From: Boesenbergia rotunda
Lineage: Eukaryota > Streptophyta > Magnoliopsida > Zingiberales > Zingiberaceae
Direction of reading: 5' to 3'
DNA: 64,000 nucleotides
Assembly (NCBI GenBank): GCA_024364735.1
Contig: JAGFNQ010005665.1
Coordinates: 900,174 to 964,173, forward strand
The position numbers and the translations under genes are program-made. The notes below the pieces were generated by a model. The model was given only the letters and a program-made list of their open reading frames with translations. It was not told where the DNA came from and ran no database searches. Below, piece after piece: positions 22,391-32,537 of the stretch. Numbering within the stretch: the stretch's first letter is position 1; the number at the start of each line of letters is the position of its first letter.

Positions 22391-24905
22391 TCCAGAAGCC
22401 TGAGTCGGCGACTGACTGGAAGCGTCAGCCCACTCGGAAGCCTGGACTGGTTCCCGGTCGGAAGCGTGGCGGCCCACGTGGAAGATTGGCCCATCCGGAA
22501 GCCTAAAGCGGTGTCCGGTCGGATGCGTGGCGTCCCACGCAGAAGATTGGTTCCCTTTGGAAGCCTGAGTCGGCGACTGACTGGAAGCGTCAGCCCACTC
22601 GGAAGCCTGGACTGGTTCCCGGTCGGAAGCGTGGCGGCCCACGTGGAAGATTGGCCCATCCGGAAGCCTAAAGCGGTGTCCGGTCGGATGCGTGGCGTCC
22701 CACGCAGAAGATTGGTTCCCTTTGGAAGCCTGAGTCGGCGACTGACTGGAAGCGTCAGCCCACTCGGAAGCCTGGATGGTTCCCGGTCGGAAGCGTGGCG
22801 GCCCACGTGGAAGATTGGCCCATCCGGAAGCCTAAAGCGGTGTCCGGTCGGATGCGTGGCGTCCCACGCAGAAGATTGGTTCCCTTTGGAAGCCTGAGTC
22901 GGCGACTGACTGGAAGCGTCAGCCCACTCGGAAGCCTGGACTGGTTCCCGGTCGGAAGCGTGGCGGCCCACGTGGAAGATTGGCCCATCCGGAAGCCTAA
23001 AGCGGTGTCCGGTCGGATGCGTGGCGTCCCACGCAGAAGATTGGTTCCCTTTGGAAGCCTGAGTCGGCGACTGACTGGAAGCGTCAGCCCACTCGGAAGC
23101 CTGGACTGGTTCCCGGTCGGAAGCGTGGCGGCCCACGTGGAAGATTGGCCATCGGAAGCCTAAAGCGGTGTCCGGTCGATGCGTGGCGTCCCACGCAGAA
23201 GATTGGTTCCCTTTGGAAGCCTGAGTCGGCGACTGACTGGAAGCGTCAGCCCACTCGGAAGCCTGGACGGTTCCCGGTCGGAAGCGTGGCGGCCCACGTG
23301 GAAGATTGGCCCATCCGGAAGCCTAAAGGTGTCCGGTCGGATGCGTGGCGTCCCACGCAAAGATTGGTTCCCTTGGAAGCCTGAGTCGGCGACTGACTAG
23401 AAGCGTCAGCCCACTCGGAAGCCTGGACTGGTTCCCGGTCGGATGCGTGGCGTCCCACGCAGAAGATTGGTTCCCTTTGGAAGCCTGAGTCGGCGACTGA
23501 CTGGAAAGAGTCAGCCCACTCGGAAGCCTGGACAGGTTCCCGGTCGGAAGCGTGGCGGTCCCAAAGTGGAAGATTGGCCCNAGTCGCCGACTGACTGGAA
23601 GCGTCAGCCCACTCGGAAGCCTGGACTGGTTCCCGGTCGGAAGCGTGGCGGCCCACGTGGAAGATTGGCCCATCCGGAAGCCTAAAGAGGTGTCCGGTCG
23701 GATGCGTGGCGTCCCACGCAGAAGATTGGTTCCCTTTGGAAGCCTGAGTCGGCGACTGACTGGAAGCGTCAGCCCACTCGGAAGCCTGGACTGGTTCCCG
23801 GTCGGAAGCGTGGGCGGCCCACTGGAAGATTGGCCCATCCGGAAGCCTAAAGCAGTGTTCGGTCGGAATGCGTGGCGTCCCACGCAGAAGATTGGTTCCC
23901 TTTGGAAGCCTGAGTCGGCGACTGACTGGAAGCGTCAGCCCACTCGGAAGCCTGGACTGGTTCCCCGGTCGGAAGCGTGGCGGCCCACGTGGAAGATTGG
24001 CCCATCCGGAAGCCTAAAGCGGTTCCGGTCGGATGCGTGGCGTCCCACGCAGAAGATTGGTTCCCTTTGGAAGCCTGAGTCGGCGACTGACTGGAAGCGT
24101 CAGCCCACTCGGAAGCCTGGACTGGTTCCCGGTCGGAAGCGTGGCGGCCCACGTGGAAGATTGGCCCATCCGGAAGCCTAAAGCGGTGTCCGGTCAGATG
24201 CGTGGCGTCCCACGCAGAAGATTGGTTCCCTTTGGAAGCCTGAGTCGGTGACTGACTGGAAGCGTCAGCCCACTCGGAAGCCTGGACAGGTTCCCAGTCG
24301 GAAGCGTGGCGGCCCACGTGGAAGATTGGCCCATCCGGAAGCCTAAAGAAGTGTCCGGTCGGATGCATGGCGTCCCACGCAAAAGATTGGTTCCCTTTGG
24401 AAGCCTGAGTCCGGCGACTGACTAGAAGCGTCAGCCCACTCGGAAGCCTGGACTGGTTCCCGGTCGGATGCGTGGCGTCCCACGCAGAAGATTGGTTCCC
24501 TTTGGAAGCCTGAGTCGGCGACTGACTGGAAGCGTCAGCCCACTCGGAAGCCTGGACAGGTTCCCGGTCGGAAGCGTGGCGGTCCACGTGGAAGATTGGC
24601 CCATCCGGAAGCCTAAAGAGGTGTCCGGTCGGATGCGTGGCGTCCCACGCAAAAGATTGGTTCCCTTTGGAAGCCTGAGTCGGCGACTGACTAGAAGCGT
24701 CAGCCCACTCGGAAGCCTGGACTGGTTCCCGGTCGGAAGCGTGGCGGCCCACGTTGAAGATTGGCTCATCCGGAAGCCTAAAGCGGTGCTCGGTCGGATG
24801 CGTGGCGTTCCACGCGGAAGATTGATTTCCTTCAGAAGCCTGGGTCGGCGACTGATTAAAACAACAGCACACCCAGAAACCTGAATCTGAAGCCGGTCGG
24901 ACGTG
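22391..24905 (+). repeat. Tandem array of about 15 units of 165 bp, each built of three related submonomers
   Basis: The period, read from successive CCTGAGTCGGCGACTGACTGG starts (22399, 22564, 22729, 22893), is 165-164 bp. Each unit has three parts that all begin GGAAGCCT: about 42 bp (GAGTCGGCGACTG), 61 bp (GGACTGGTTCCCGGTCGGAA) and 62 bp (AAAGCGGTGTCCGGTCGGAT). The last two share GCGTGGCG, CCCACG and GAAGATTGG and are clearly duplicates; the first is a shortened relative. Some units are deleted or degenerate, and a single N lies at 23581. The many open frames here, on both strands, are by-products of the repeat. Confidence 0.95.
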
Positions 24906-25148
24906 TGGTGACTCACCTTAGTCAAATCAACCAGTCGTCTACCTTACACAACCATTTTTCCTGCGCTTAATTCGGCTCTCTGGTCGGGCTTAAGGCGATC
25001 CATATCCCCCACCCGGCTAGCCGATCAGCAGCATCTGCTTAGTCGCTATCTAAAGTGACACGAAGGAAAAGGCTTTTCATTGCTGCTTACTCGGAAGCAT
25101 TACAAAAAAGAGAGCCCCAACCGGCGGCTCAAGATTACATGATTAAAA
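24906..25148 (+). other. Spacer between the array and the antisense gene
   Basis: About 240 bp with CCGGTCGG words and no gene. It contains the 3' UTR of the minus-strand gene that ends at 25149. Confidence 0.4.
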
Positions 25149-27429
25149 TTAGGTAAAGGGCTGGAAGAAGTCTTTAGGGAGTAGCTCCTTGACCCGGCTC
25201 ACTATGACGGCATTGGCAGGAAGGTCGGCAGGCAGATGGCCGCTCTCTTGGAGCTGCAGAACAGCGCTGTTAAGGCCCATCTGGAACATATCAGATGTCC
25301 GCTTGCCCAGCTGCTGGCCGAACTCTTTGGAGTTGATGTAAGCCAGGCGATGTGCGTCCATCCGGGCGGGCTCGCCTGCTTGGTACAGCTTCAGGCTGTC
25401 AATTTCCGCCCGGAGGTTAGCTAACTCCTTGTCCTTCTCCTCCAAGGCAACGGCTTGAGAAGCCAGCAGTCCTTCAGACAAACGGAGCTCGTCTCCTCGT
25501 AAGTCTAAAGCCTTCTCCTTGGCATTCAAGTCCGACTCCCGAGTCGCCAGCTCCTGCTCTTTTTCGTTCAAGGTCGTCCGGAGCTCCTCCGAAGACTTCA
25601 TCAGCGTGTCTAGTTCCGCCTTCAAGGCTTGGGCCTCGACAGCCTTCTTGTCGAGGTCCGATCGGGCACGGCGCTGCCTATCCAGAGCCTTCTTCCTCTC
25701 CTGCTTAAGGGTCGCGTGCAGGGAGGAAGACCGGGCATACGCCCGCTCGGCTGCCTCCGCTCGGGTGATTTCCTCCGTCAGTAGCGCCTCGGCGGAACGG
25801 AGTTTCTCCTTAAGATCCAGTATCTCCGAACGGAGAATAGCGGTGCCCTCCTCGCCGGCCGGTAAGTTCGCATGCGCCTGGCGGAGCTCCCCTTCCTCAA
25901 TCCGCCGCTCGGCCGCTCGGCGTCCCCTGGTGTTGGTAACCAAGGCATAGGCGACGCTCGAGCAGGAGGCCCAAAACTACAATAAGAATGTTAGAAAAAA
26001 GCAAGTTAGTTAAGCAGTGAAGCATTGGACTTACATGCGTAGCGTCCTGAATGAATTGGTCGGCCAGTCGGATCGGGGGTCTGGAAGTCCCCTCCCTCAT
26101 ACCCTGCTCCCAGCAGTCCGCCAGTTCCCCATAAAGGGTAAGCCGCTGCTGGACTTCGAAGGGGGCCACTGGGTCGACCGAGGGGAGATATACGCCATAG
26201 CCACCCGTCTGTGAACGTTGTCCCCCCGAGCGCGACGAACCCGGTGCGTCAGCTGACCGGCTCGCTCTAGCCGGGCTGGCAGCTGCCTCTGCGTGCTGGG
26301 AGCGAGAGCCCGACGCAGAAGTCCTCGGGCGCCTCTGCAAAGGTTGCGGGTCAGGAGAATCAGAAGAGGATAGGTCCACCTCCGCCGGTTCCTCAATACG
26401 GATAGAAGCACTGGCCTTCCGCTTGGAAGGCAGGGACTTCTGCAGGGAAGGCCGAGCCTTCTGCTTGCCGGAGGATCTTGCAGGGGCAGGAGATTTCGAT
26501 GAGCCGACCGGCTCCACAGAACCGGTCGCCGCTGGTTGGGCAGAAGGAGCCGGAGAGGCGGGCTCCGCGCTCTCAGGAATCGGAGGTTGGTCGGGCAGAC
26601 CGGCCTGGCGCAGACGCAGTTGTTCGGCCGCCCGGGCGTTTGCTTCTTCGTCTGCCATGCCCAGGGCCGCATCGAGGGCCGCTTCCCACATCATCTTGGC
26701 TGCAAAATCAGAAGATATTGAGTTAGGGAGAAAGAAGTACGAAACAAAAAATGACTTACAGAAGGTGTCGGGCAGGGCGGCAGGCACTCGGCTTAGCCCA
26801 AATATATACAAGACGGCGTCGTTAAGAAGTTTCATGCCGTCGAAGCGGAGGCCCCCGAGTCGAGAAACAGCCATTATAAATAAGGGGTCGGACTTAAAAT
26901 TTCTTAAGGGAGTTATAGGGGGCATGTCTTCAACCCATCCGATCGGGAACCCAGGGCTGGTCGGAGGGCTTATGAAGAAAAAATGGGTTTTCCACCCCTT
27001 ATTCGAGGAAGGAATATTCTCCACTATGGATAATTTGGCCCGGGCTTGGAGAAAGAAATTCCCGGCCTCCTGTTTCTTCGGATAATAAAAGAAATAAAGA
27101 ACCTCCGGTCGGAGGGGGACTCGGTAAAGGGTAAAGAGAACTATTAGGTTACATAGTATACGAACGGCATTGGGAGAAAGCTGGAAGATAGGCACATGGA
27201 AAAAGTTACAGAACTCTACAATAAAGGGATGAAGAGGGTAGCGCAGGCCAGACGTATGTTGGTCCCGGAAAAACACAAAGAAGCCGGCCGGGGGCTTGTG
27301 CGGTCTGTCAGCCTTTGTAGGAACGACGATGCGATAGTTTTCAGGGATATCGTAGGCCAGTCGGAGATCGGAGACGGTCTCGTCGTCAAGGGTAGACTCG
27401 ACGGAAGTATACCACGTAGAGGCAGCCAT
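25149..27429 (-). CDS. Antisense ORF of the gypsy element, three exons, 720 aa
   Basis: A minus-strand gene inside the plus-strand retrotransposon. Exons 27429-26760, 26699-26035 and 25976-25149 have GT/AG borders and join in frame (2163 nt with stop). I chose the Met at 27429 (MAASTWYTSVES) because the sequence before it is low-complexity. Residues about 1-230 (LRLAYDIPENYRIVVP, GFFVFFRDQ, LHPFIVEFCNFFHVP) resemble the plant domain catalogued as putative gypsy-type transposon (PF04195). The middle is rich in Ser, Pro and Ala with basic patches; residues about 460-640 form a long heptad-like coiled coil rich in Glu, Lys, Ala and Leu. Antisense ORFs in the 3' region are known in the Tat group (for example Grande). 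Function is unknown. No stop or frameshift is seen, unlike in gag-pol. Confidence 0.8.
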
Positions 27430-28650
27430 GGAGCAGGAAGAAAGGGAAGAAAAGGGAGAATCTGACCGTAGGTGGTGGCGAAAAGGATTAGGAAACAGGC
27501 GGAGAAGCACGAAAGCGGCGGCGACACGCGAAGACGGCGGCAAGGAGCGAGAAGCGGTGAACTAGAGAGAGAACGGCGAAAGCAAATAAGGGTTTCGGCG
27601 ACCCCGAAGGCCTATTTATAGGAAGGCTGGAAGGCGGGCGACCGTCCGATGACGATCCACGTGGACGGCGATCGCCTCATCCGGGCCGTTGAGGCATCCC
27701 ATGCTCAGCCTCGAAAAGACGCGCTGCAGGCGCTGACATCGCCTGCAGCGGCGACATGGCGTCGCCGCCCGGTCGGCCAGCCAGAAGCTGCCACGTGGCA
27801 GAGAGAATGGCGAGCCTTAATGACCATTAAAAGTTTATAATCATTGGGGTAATTCGTATCCCGGCCGGCCAACCAGCGCGCGCCACGTGGCCCGGCTAAT
27901 TAAAGCGGATATGAGGCAGTTAAGGAGCCGATCATCTCGAGCGCAGCGCGTCGCTTCGATCGTCGCAGGATGTCGCATCCCCATTAATTGACTGACACAG
28001 GAGATCATTAGGAAATCTCCTAGGGGCACGCGGCGCTCCGCGTTTCTTGCGACCCAAGACAAACGTTCACTCGACCAAGTGTCATCAACGTACAGCCAAT
28101 AATTCGACGACACGGGGCAAGCCACTCTCCTGCCCACCAACAACACTCGTCCGGTCGGACGCATTCACAATGTACGGACGCGGAGCGACCCACGCTCCCT
28201 TCAGTCGGGAATAGTTATTCTGCTTACGCAGGACAACGTACGAGGGCATGGCGGCCCACATTCCTCCCAGACAAAATTTTTATCTGCTCGGACATCTTCA
28301 TTGTGTCGGTGATTAGTCGGGAATGCGTGGCGGCCCACGCTCCCCTATTACTCCTCGTCCGGTCGGACGTTTTCACTAAACAAGATGGCACGTGGCGACT
28401 CACGTCCCTCTTGATCAACAATCTTATTCCACCCAGGCGGCTCGCGCAATACACCGCACACGGATGCGTGGCTACCCACGTTCCGGTCGGAGGCAAGGAA
28501 CTGTTTGCCCACTCAGACCTTATCAACATCAGCTGTTGAGCATCATGTTAAGCCGGCCGGATATTAAACGGGCAAAAGTAGCTAGGCCGCAAAATGGTTG
28601 TACACAAACAGTCCAGTCAGTCGGACTGATCGCCTCCTTCGACTAGACTC
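27430..28650 (+). other. 3' noncoding region of the gypsy element with diverged array monomers
   Basis: No gene. Pieces resembling the submonomers of the 22391-24905 array occur singly at about 28150-28500 (GTCCGGTCGGACG, GATGCGTGGCTACCCACG, GCGTGGCGGCCCACG). They look like the source material or old relics of the array. This stretch also contains the promoter side of the antisense gene. Confidence 0.55.
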
Positions 28651-28660
28651 GAGGGGAAGG
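28651..28660 (+). other. Polypurine tract of the gypsy element
   Basis: GAGGGGAAGG lies four bases before the 3' LTR, where plus-strand DNA synthesis is primed. Confidence 0.7.
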
Positions 28661-28664
28661 CTAT

Positions 28665-29657
28665 TGATCCTGCCCTATCTTTGGCACCGTACGGACAGCC
28701 AACGTGGCAAACGGCCTGGCCAGCTTCAGGGTCCACGTCATTGTACGGGTAGCCAGCTTGACAAACACCCTAGCCGGTCCCAGGGTCTCTGCCGGCCGGT
28801 CGGACTCAAGGCTGCCGGTCAGAATAAATGCAGCGGTTCTCCGGCCGGTCAATCCCGGCCTGCCATAATAAGGTTATTATACCTCGTTTATCAGGGTACT
28901 TCCGCCCGGTTTCTACGCCCTCTTTCCCGGGTACTGCTGCCCGACCACATAAGGGCTACACGTCTAATCGTCCGGGTGCATCCGCCCGGCAACCCTTCAT
29001 ATACATAGTCCCCCAGGCTTGCACGCCCGGCGCCCACTCGGGCACTCTCTCCCGGAACCACCCAGGGATAACGACAAATTATACCTGCACCACCTGCAGA
29101 TAACAGGCTGTCACCACTCGTGTGAACTGACACTCTGGCACGCCGCCTTGTCGCGCCGTTGGTGCCAGGCGGCGCCGGTCGGAGGTGTACGGAAACCGTT
29201 CTTTGCCCTCACATAAGACAAATAGCATACGACAAGGAATGTTGGCTAGCAGTCGACATAATCATACAATATTCCCTGACCAGGTCAGAGAATCCTGACA
29301 ATGTCAGACTTGGTCCTTTTCCCCGGCTATATAAGCCCCTCTCCTCCTCATTATCAGGTACGTGCGAAGCCCCTCATCTACAGTGCTCCATTATTTTTCC
29401 TGTTCATCGGAGTACTGACTTGACCGTCGGAGTGCCTTGCCGGGACGTTTCCCGGCTAGGTTGCTAACGGTCATCTTCCCCAGCAGGTCTGCTTCCATTC
29501 GGTCGGCGGTTCACCAAGCGACATCTACTTGCGTCCGGTCGGAGGACACCCCCCACTCGCTGAGTCATTCTGAGCGAGGGCATCCAGTCAGCATTCACGT
29601 CATTCATCTCTACACCGTCATCCGGTTGCGGCCCCACTCCGCTCGGCAACAGGATCA
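28665..29657 (+). repeat. 3' LTR of the gypsy element, 993 bp
   Basis: Matches 16115-17108 nearly throughout and ends ACAGGATCA followed by the AATAT target duplication. It carries a TATA box at 29328-29335. Confidence 0.95.
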
Positions 29658-29662
29658 AATAT

Positions 29663-30392
29663 TTATGATTTATCTTTTCTATATTAAATTTGAGATGAAT
29701 TGGCAAAGATATTGAATACCCATTATTCACTACATCTTCCCAATCAATCCTATCATAACACATCAGTCCATGCGGTTTAGATCTCTTCTAATGAGACGAA
29801 AAAGCTATCTTGGTGGTAAAGACTATTCGCTCATTTTCAATGTCCCCGTCAATCCGTCTCAGAATCAATATAAAGGAGATAAATTATATGGTTATTAGCC
29901 CGGATGTTATGACTAGCACGTAGGGAGAATGAACATACTGACTAGACCAGAAAAGTTATCTTGGGACAGTAACATGATCACCAATGTGTCAAGACCTGTA
30001 ATAACATAAGCTAAAGCATTTTTTGAGTAAAAGTGTCAAAAATATATTTGATCAGATGATCCGATTTGAATTGATTTGAAAAAAAAATCAAATTCGAGTT
30101 GATATAATTAAAATAATTTATTTTTTTAATTTACCGATTTATCATTTCAAATATTTTTTTTATACAAATACGATATTAATTCCAGTTTGATAATTCAATT
30201 TTATCAAACAAAAAAAAATCTATAAATCCGCGTAACAAACTATCAAAGTGTCCGAAATTTGAGGGAGAAAATCAATATTATTGAAGAAAAAAAATTGGAA
30301 ATAAAAGCTTGAGACAACCTAGAATAAGATTATAAAATCCGGGCCTCATCGCTGCCACATCAATATCCAAATCGCTCTTAGATTCTCCTCCC
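29663..30392. other. AT-rich spacer with a dispersed repeat
   Basis: Contains a repeat at about 29796-29960 that matches 51288-51445: TTGGTGGTAAA, GACTATTCG, CCGTCAA, TATTAGCCCGGATG, GACTAGCACGTAGGGAG. The remainder is AT-rich and forms the promoter side of the F-box gene. Confidence 0.5.
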
Positions 30393-31739
30393 ATGGCTGG
30401 CGGCGGCGGCGGCGGCGGCTGGGCTGATCTCCCGTTGGATCTCTTCTCCCTCATCTTCTCCAAACTCTCCCTTCCTCAATTGCTCCGCTCGGCCGCCGTC
30501 TGTGTTTCGTGGTCGGCTAACGCCAGAGATCTGTGCACGCGCGGCATAGTCTTTAAGCTCCGCGGGCAGAGCCCCTGGGTCGTGCTTTCCGACAATAACC
30601 ACGTCGCCCCATCGCCCGGCAGAGTCTTTAATCTCCGCGGGCAGAGCCCCAGGGTCGTGCTTTCCGACAATAACCACGTCGCCCCATCCGCCATCACCTT
30701 CTACGCCTACGACGAGCGAAGGGAGTACACTATCCCCGTCCCCGACCCTCCCATAAGCGACCGACTCTACCTCGGCTCTTCTCACGGTTGGATCATCACG
30801 ATCGACGTCCGCCTCCAGGTGCAACTGCTGAACCCGATCACCGGAGCGCAGATCGACCTCCCTCGCATCTTCCCTTCCGAGGACACCCTCCCCATCCGCG
30901 ACACCGAAAGGCGCCTAATCGGCTTCTGGATGACGATACCAGTGACCGAAGAACAGATTCGGTGTATGGAGCAGTATCACCTCAAAGCAATCCTTTCGGC
31001 TGATCCGTCCATGGGAGATGGCTTCACCGTCGCGCTTATCCAACATCCTTACGGGAGAATCTATGTTACCCGCTGCGGCGACGAGCAATGGTTCGATCTA
31101 AGGAACCCCATTTCAGTTGACAATATCATCTTCCATAAAGGTAAAATCTACATGAGCACACTTCTAGAAGTGTATGTTTGTGATCTCGAGGAGGCTCAAA
31201 TTGAACATGGCGAGATGCCCAGATTCAGAGTTGTATATAGGGCTCTCCATCGCGGCGACCTACACTACCTCCTTGAGACTCCTCGGGGAGATCTTTTGTG
31301 TATTTCGAGGGAGAGAGATGAAAATCTTACCAAGACCATCTCTGTCAAGGTTTACAGGATGATGATAGATGATGAGGAGAGGCCAAGTAAAAGACTAAAA
31401 AAAACAATGGACGTGGGACACTTTATGATCGATAAGGTGAGCCTAAGTATAAGATTCGAAACGCAGGAGTTGAGAGACTTCATCGTCATCTTAGGCAGAG
31501 CCCACGCACTTTGCCTTTCTGCTTGTGATTTTCCACATTTGACGCCTAATTCTATATATTTCAGAGATGACAATATAATTGAGCGTCCGATGTCTGGCTG
31601 CCTTTTGCCATTGTTTTTGGATAGATGTTGGTTCGGAAAAATTATGAATAGTCCGATTTCCCGTTACTTTGGCGTCGCCAGGCCGGCTTTCATCCGATTA
31701 TATTTCCAGCCTCCCTCAAGCTCCATCAACTGCAACTAG
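30393..31739 (+). CDS. F-box protein with a DUF295-like domain, single exon, 448 aa
   Basis: F-box proteins are substrate-recognition subunits of SCF ubiquitin ligases. The N-terminus has an alanine/glycine start (MAGGGGGGGW) and then an F-box at residues about 10-45 (WADLPLDLFSLIFSKL, LLRSAAVCVSWSANA). The rest resembles the plant DUF295 beta-propeller-like group (KIB family): LYLGSSHGWIITID, LLNPITGAQIDLP, near-C-terminal FRDDNIIERP. The ORF has no intron, which is common in this expanded family. A 75-bp in-frame tandem duplication (starting near 30549 and 30624) repeats 25 residues, KLRGQSPWVVLSDNN and NLRGQSPRVVLSDNN. The target is unknown. The gene appears intact. Confidence 0.85.
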   Translation: MAGGGGGGGWADLPLDLFSLIFSKLSLPQLLRSAAVCVSWSANARDLCTRGIVFKLRGQSPWVVLSDNNHVAPSPGRVFNLRGQSPRVVLSDNNHVAPSAITFYAYDERREYTIPVPDPPISDRLYLGSSHGWIITIDVRLQVQLLNPITGAQIDLPRIFPSEDTLPIRDTERRLIGFWMTIPVTEEQIRCMEQYHLKAILSADPSMGDGFTVALIQHPYGRIYVTRCGDEQWFDLRNPISVDNIIFHKGKIYMSTLLEVYVCDLEEAQIEHGEMPRFRVVYRALHRGDLHYLLETPRGDLLCISRERDENLTKTISVKVYRMMIDDEERPSKRLKKTMDVGHFMIDKVSLSIRFETQELRDFIVILGRAHALCLSACDFPHLTPNSIYFRDDNIIERPMSGCLLPLFLDRCWFGKIMNSPISRYFGVARPAFIRLYFQPPSSSINCN

Positions 31740-32085
31740 AGTTTGAAGTTACTCGATTTGTTTATTATTATTATTATTATTTTGTGTATATTTTAACTTT
31801 GTTAATTATCAAGCATGTCTATACAGTTTGTTTCTTGAAAACAAAAAATTATGGTGTTTGTAATGTATGATTTTGTATAATTTTTTAAATCTCCTGTAAG
31901 TTTCTCTTAGCTAAAAAAAACATTAATTCGCAAAAGATCTTCATGACAAAAGGTGATGTTCTTACCTTCTTTACGTCCGCCTCAATACAAAAAAAAATTA
32001 AAAAAATTGGAATCACCATCTTAGCGGCCACTTGATTTCGACCCCACAAATATCTAGAGGGACAAATCATGATTTTTACTGGTAG
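31740..32085. other. 3' flank of the F-box gene
   Basis: AT-rich; contains a short TTA repeat and no gene. Confidence 0.5.
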
Positions 32086-32225
32086 GGTAAGACGTCTGGG
32101 GCTTAGAAGATTTAAATCAGTAAATCAAATTTTTACCCCATGTGCGACTGGTGACTCTCGAACTTGAGACCTTCGATATAAACAGCCAGACGCCTTACCA
32201 ACAGAGTCAGCTCGTGGAGGCTTTT
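32086..32225 (-). repeat. Possible tRNA-derived SINE head
   Basis: On the minus strand TTGGTAAGGCGTCTGG (32201-32186) resembles a polymerase III box A and AAGTTCGAGAGTC (32165-32153) a box B, at a plausible distance. No cloverleaf can be drawn, so it is not a functional tRNA gene. The 3' end and target duplication were not defined. Confidence 0.4.
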
Positions 32226-32537
32226 TATGTCCGTCTCAAGTATTTGAACGTGAAATAAATCTTGGTGATGAAGCGATGATATATCTCCTTAGACCTTAAG
32301 GCTGCGTTTGGTAGGCTGTAATCCACCCTGTAATGTAATCAAGATTACATTATAAGTTGGATTCCTTTGTTTGGAATAACTTTAAAGCTGTAATGTAATG
32401 TAATCTCGATTACAAAAGAGGTTGATGATTTGTAATCTGGATTACAAAACAAAACCTCCGTAATCTGAATTACATTACAGCTTGTAAAGTCGTCGGCCGA
32501 GCGACGACGGTCGACGGCCGAGCGACGACGGTCGACG

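Larger units (their letters stand above)
16115..29657 (+). mobile_element. Ty3/gypsy LTR retrotransposon of Tat type, 13.5 kb, complete structure
   Basis: Both LTRs run from TG to CA and the element is flanked by AATAT on each side (16110-16114 and 29658-29662). In order: LTR, primer-binding region, gag, protease, reverse transcriptase, RNase H, a second RNase H, integrase, a tandem array, an antisense gene, polypurine tract, LTR. The second RNase H and the long 3' region with an extra antisense ORF are typical of the plant Tat group. A hand comparison of the LTRs gives about 9 substitutions and one indel over 994 bp, so insertion is recent, although gag-pol carries several breaks. Confidence 0.93.

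Noticed and set aside
22154..24872. Long frames on both strands across the 165-bp array
   Set aside because: A 165-bp period is divisible by three, so every stop-free unit yields long repetitive frames; frames exist on both strands and break where units have indels.
22391..24905. CRISPR-like array
   Set aside because: Units are contiguous with no unique spacers and the DNA is a plant retrotransposon.
32153..32201. tRNA gene on the minus strand
   Set aside because: Box A and B-like words are present but no acceptor stem or anticodon arm can be formed; kept only as a possible SINE.
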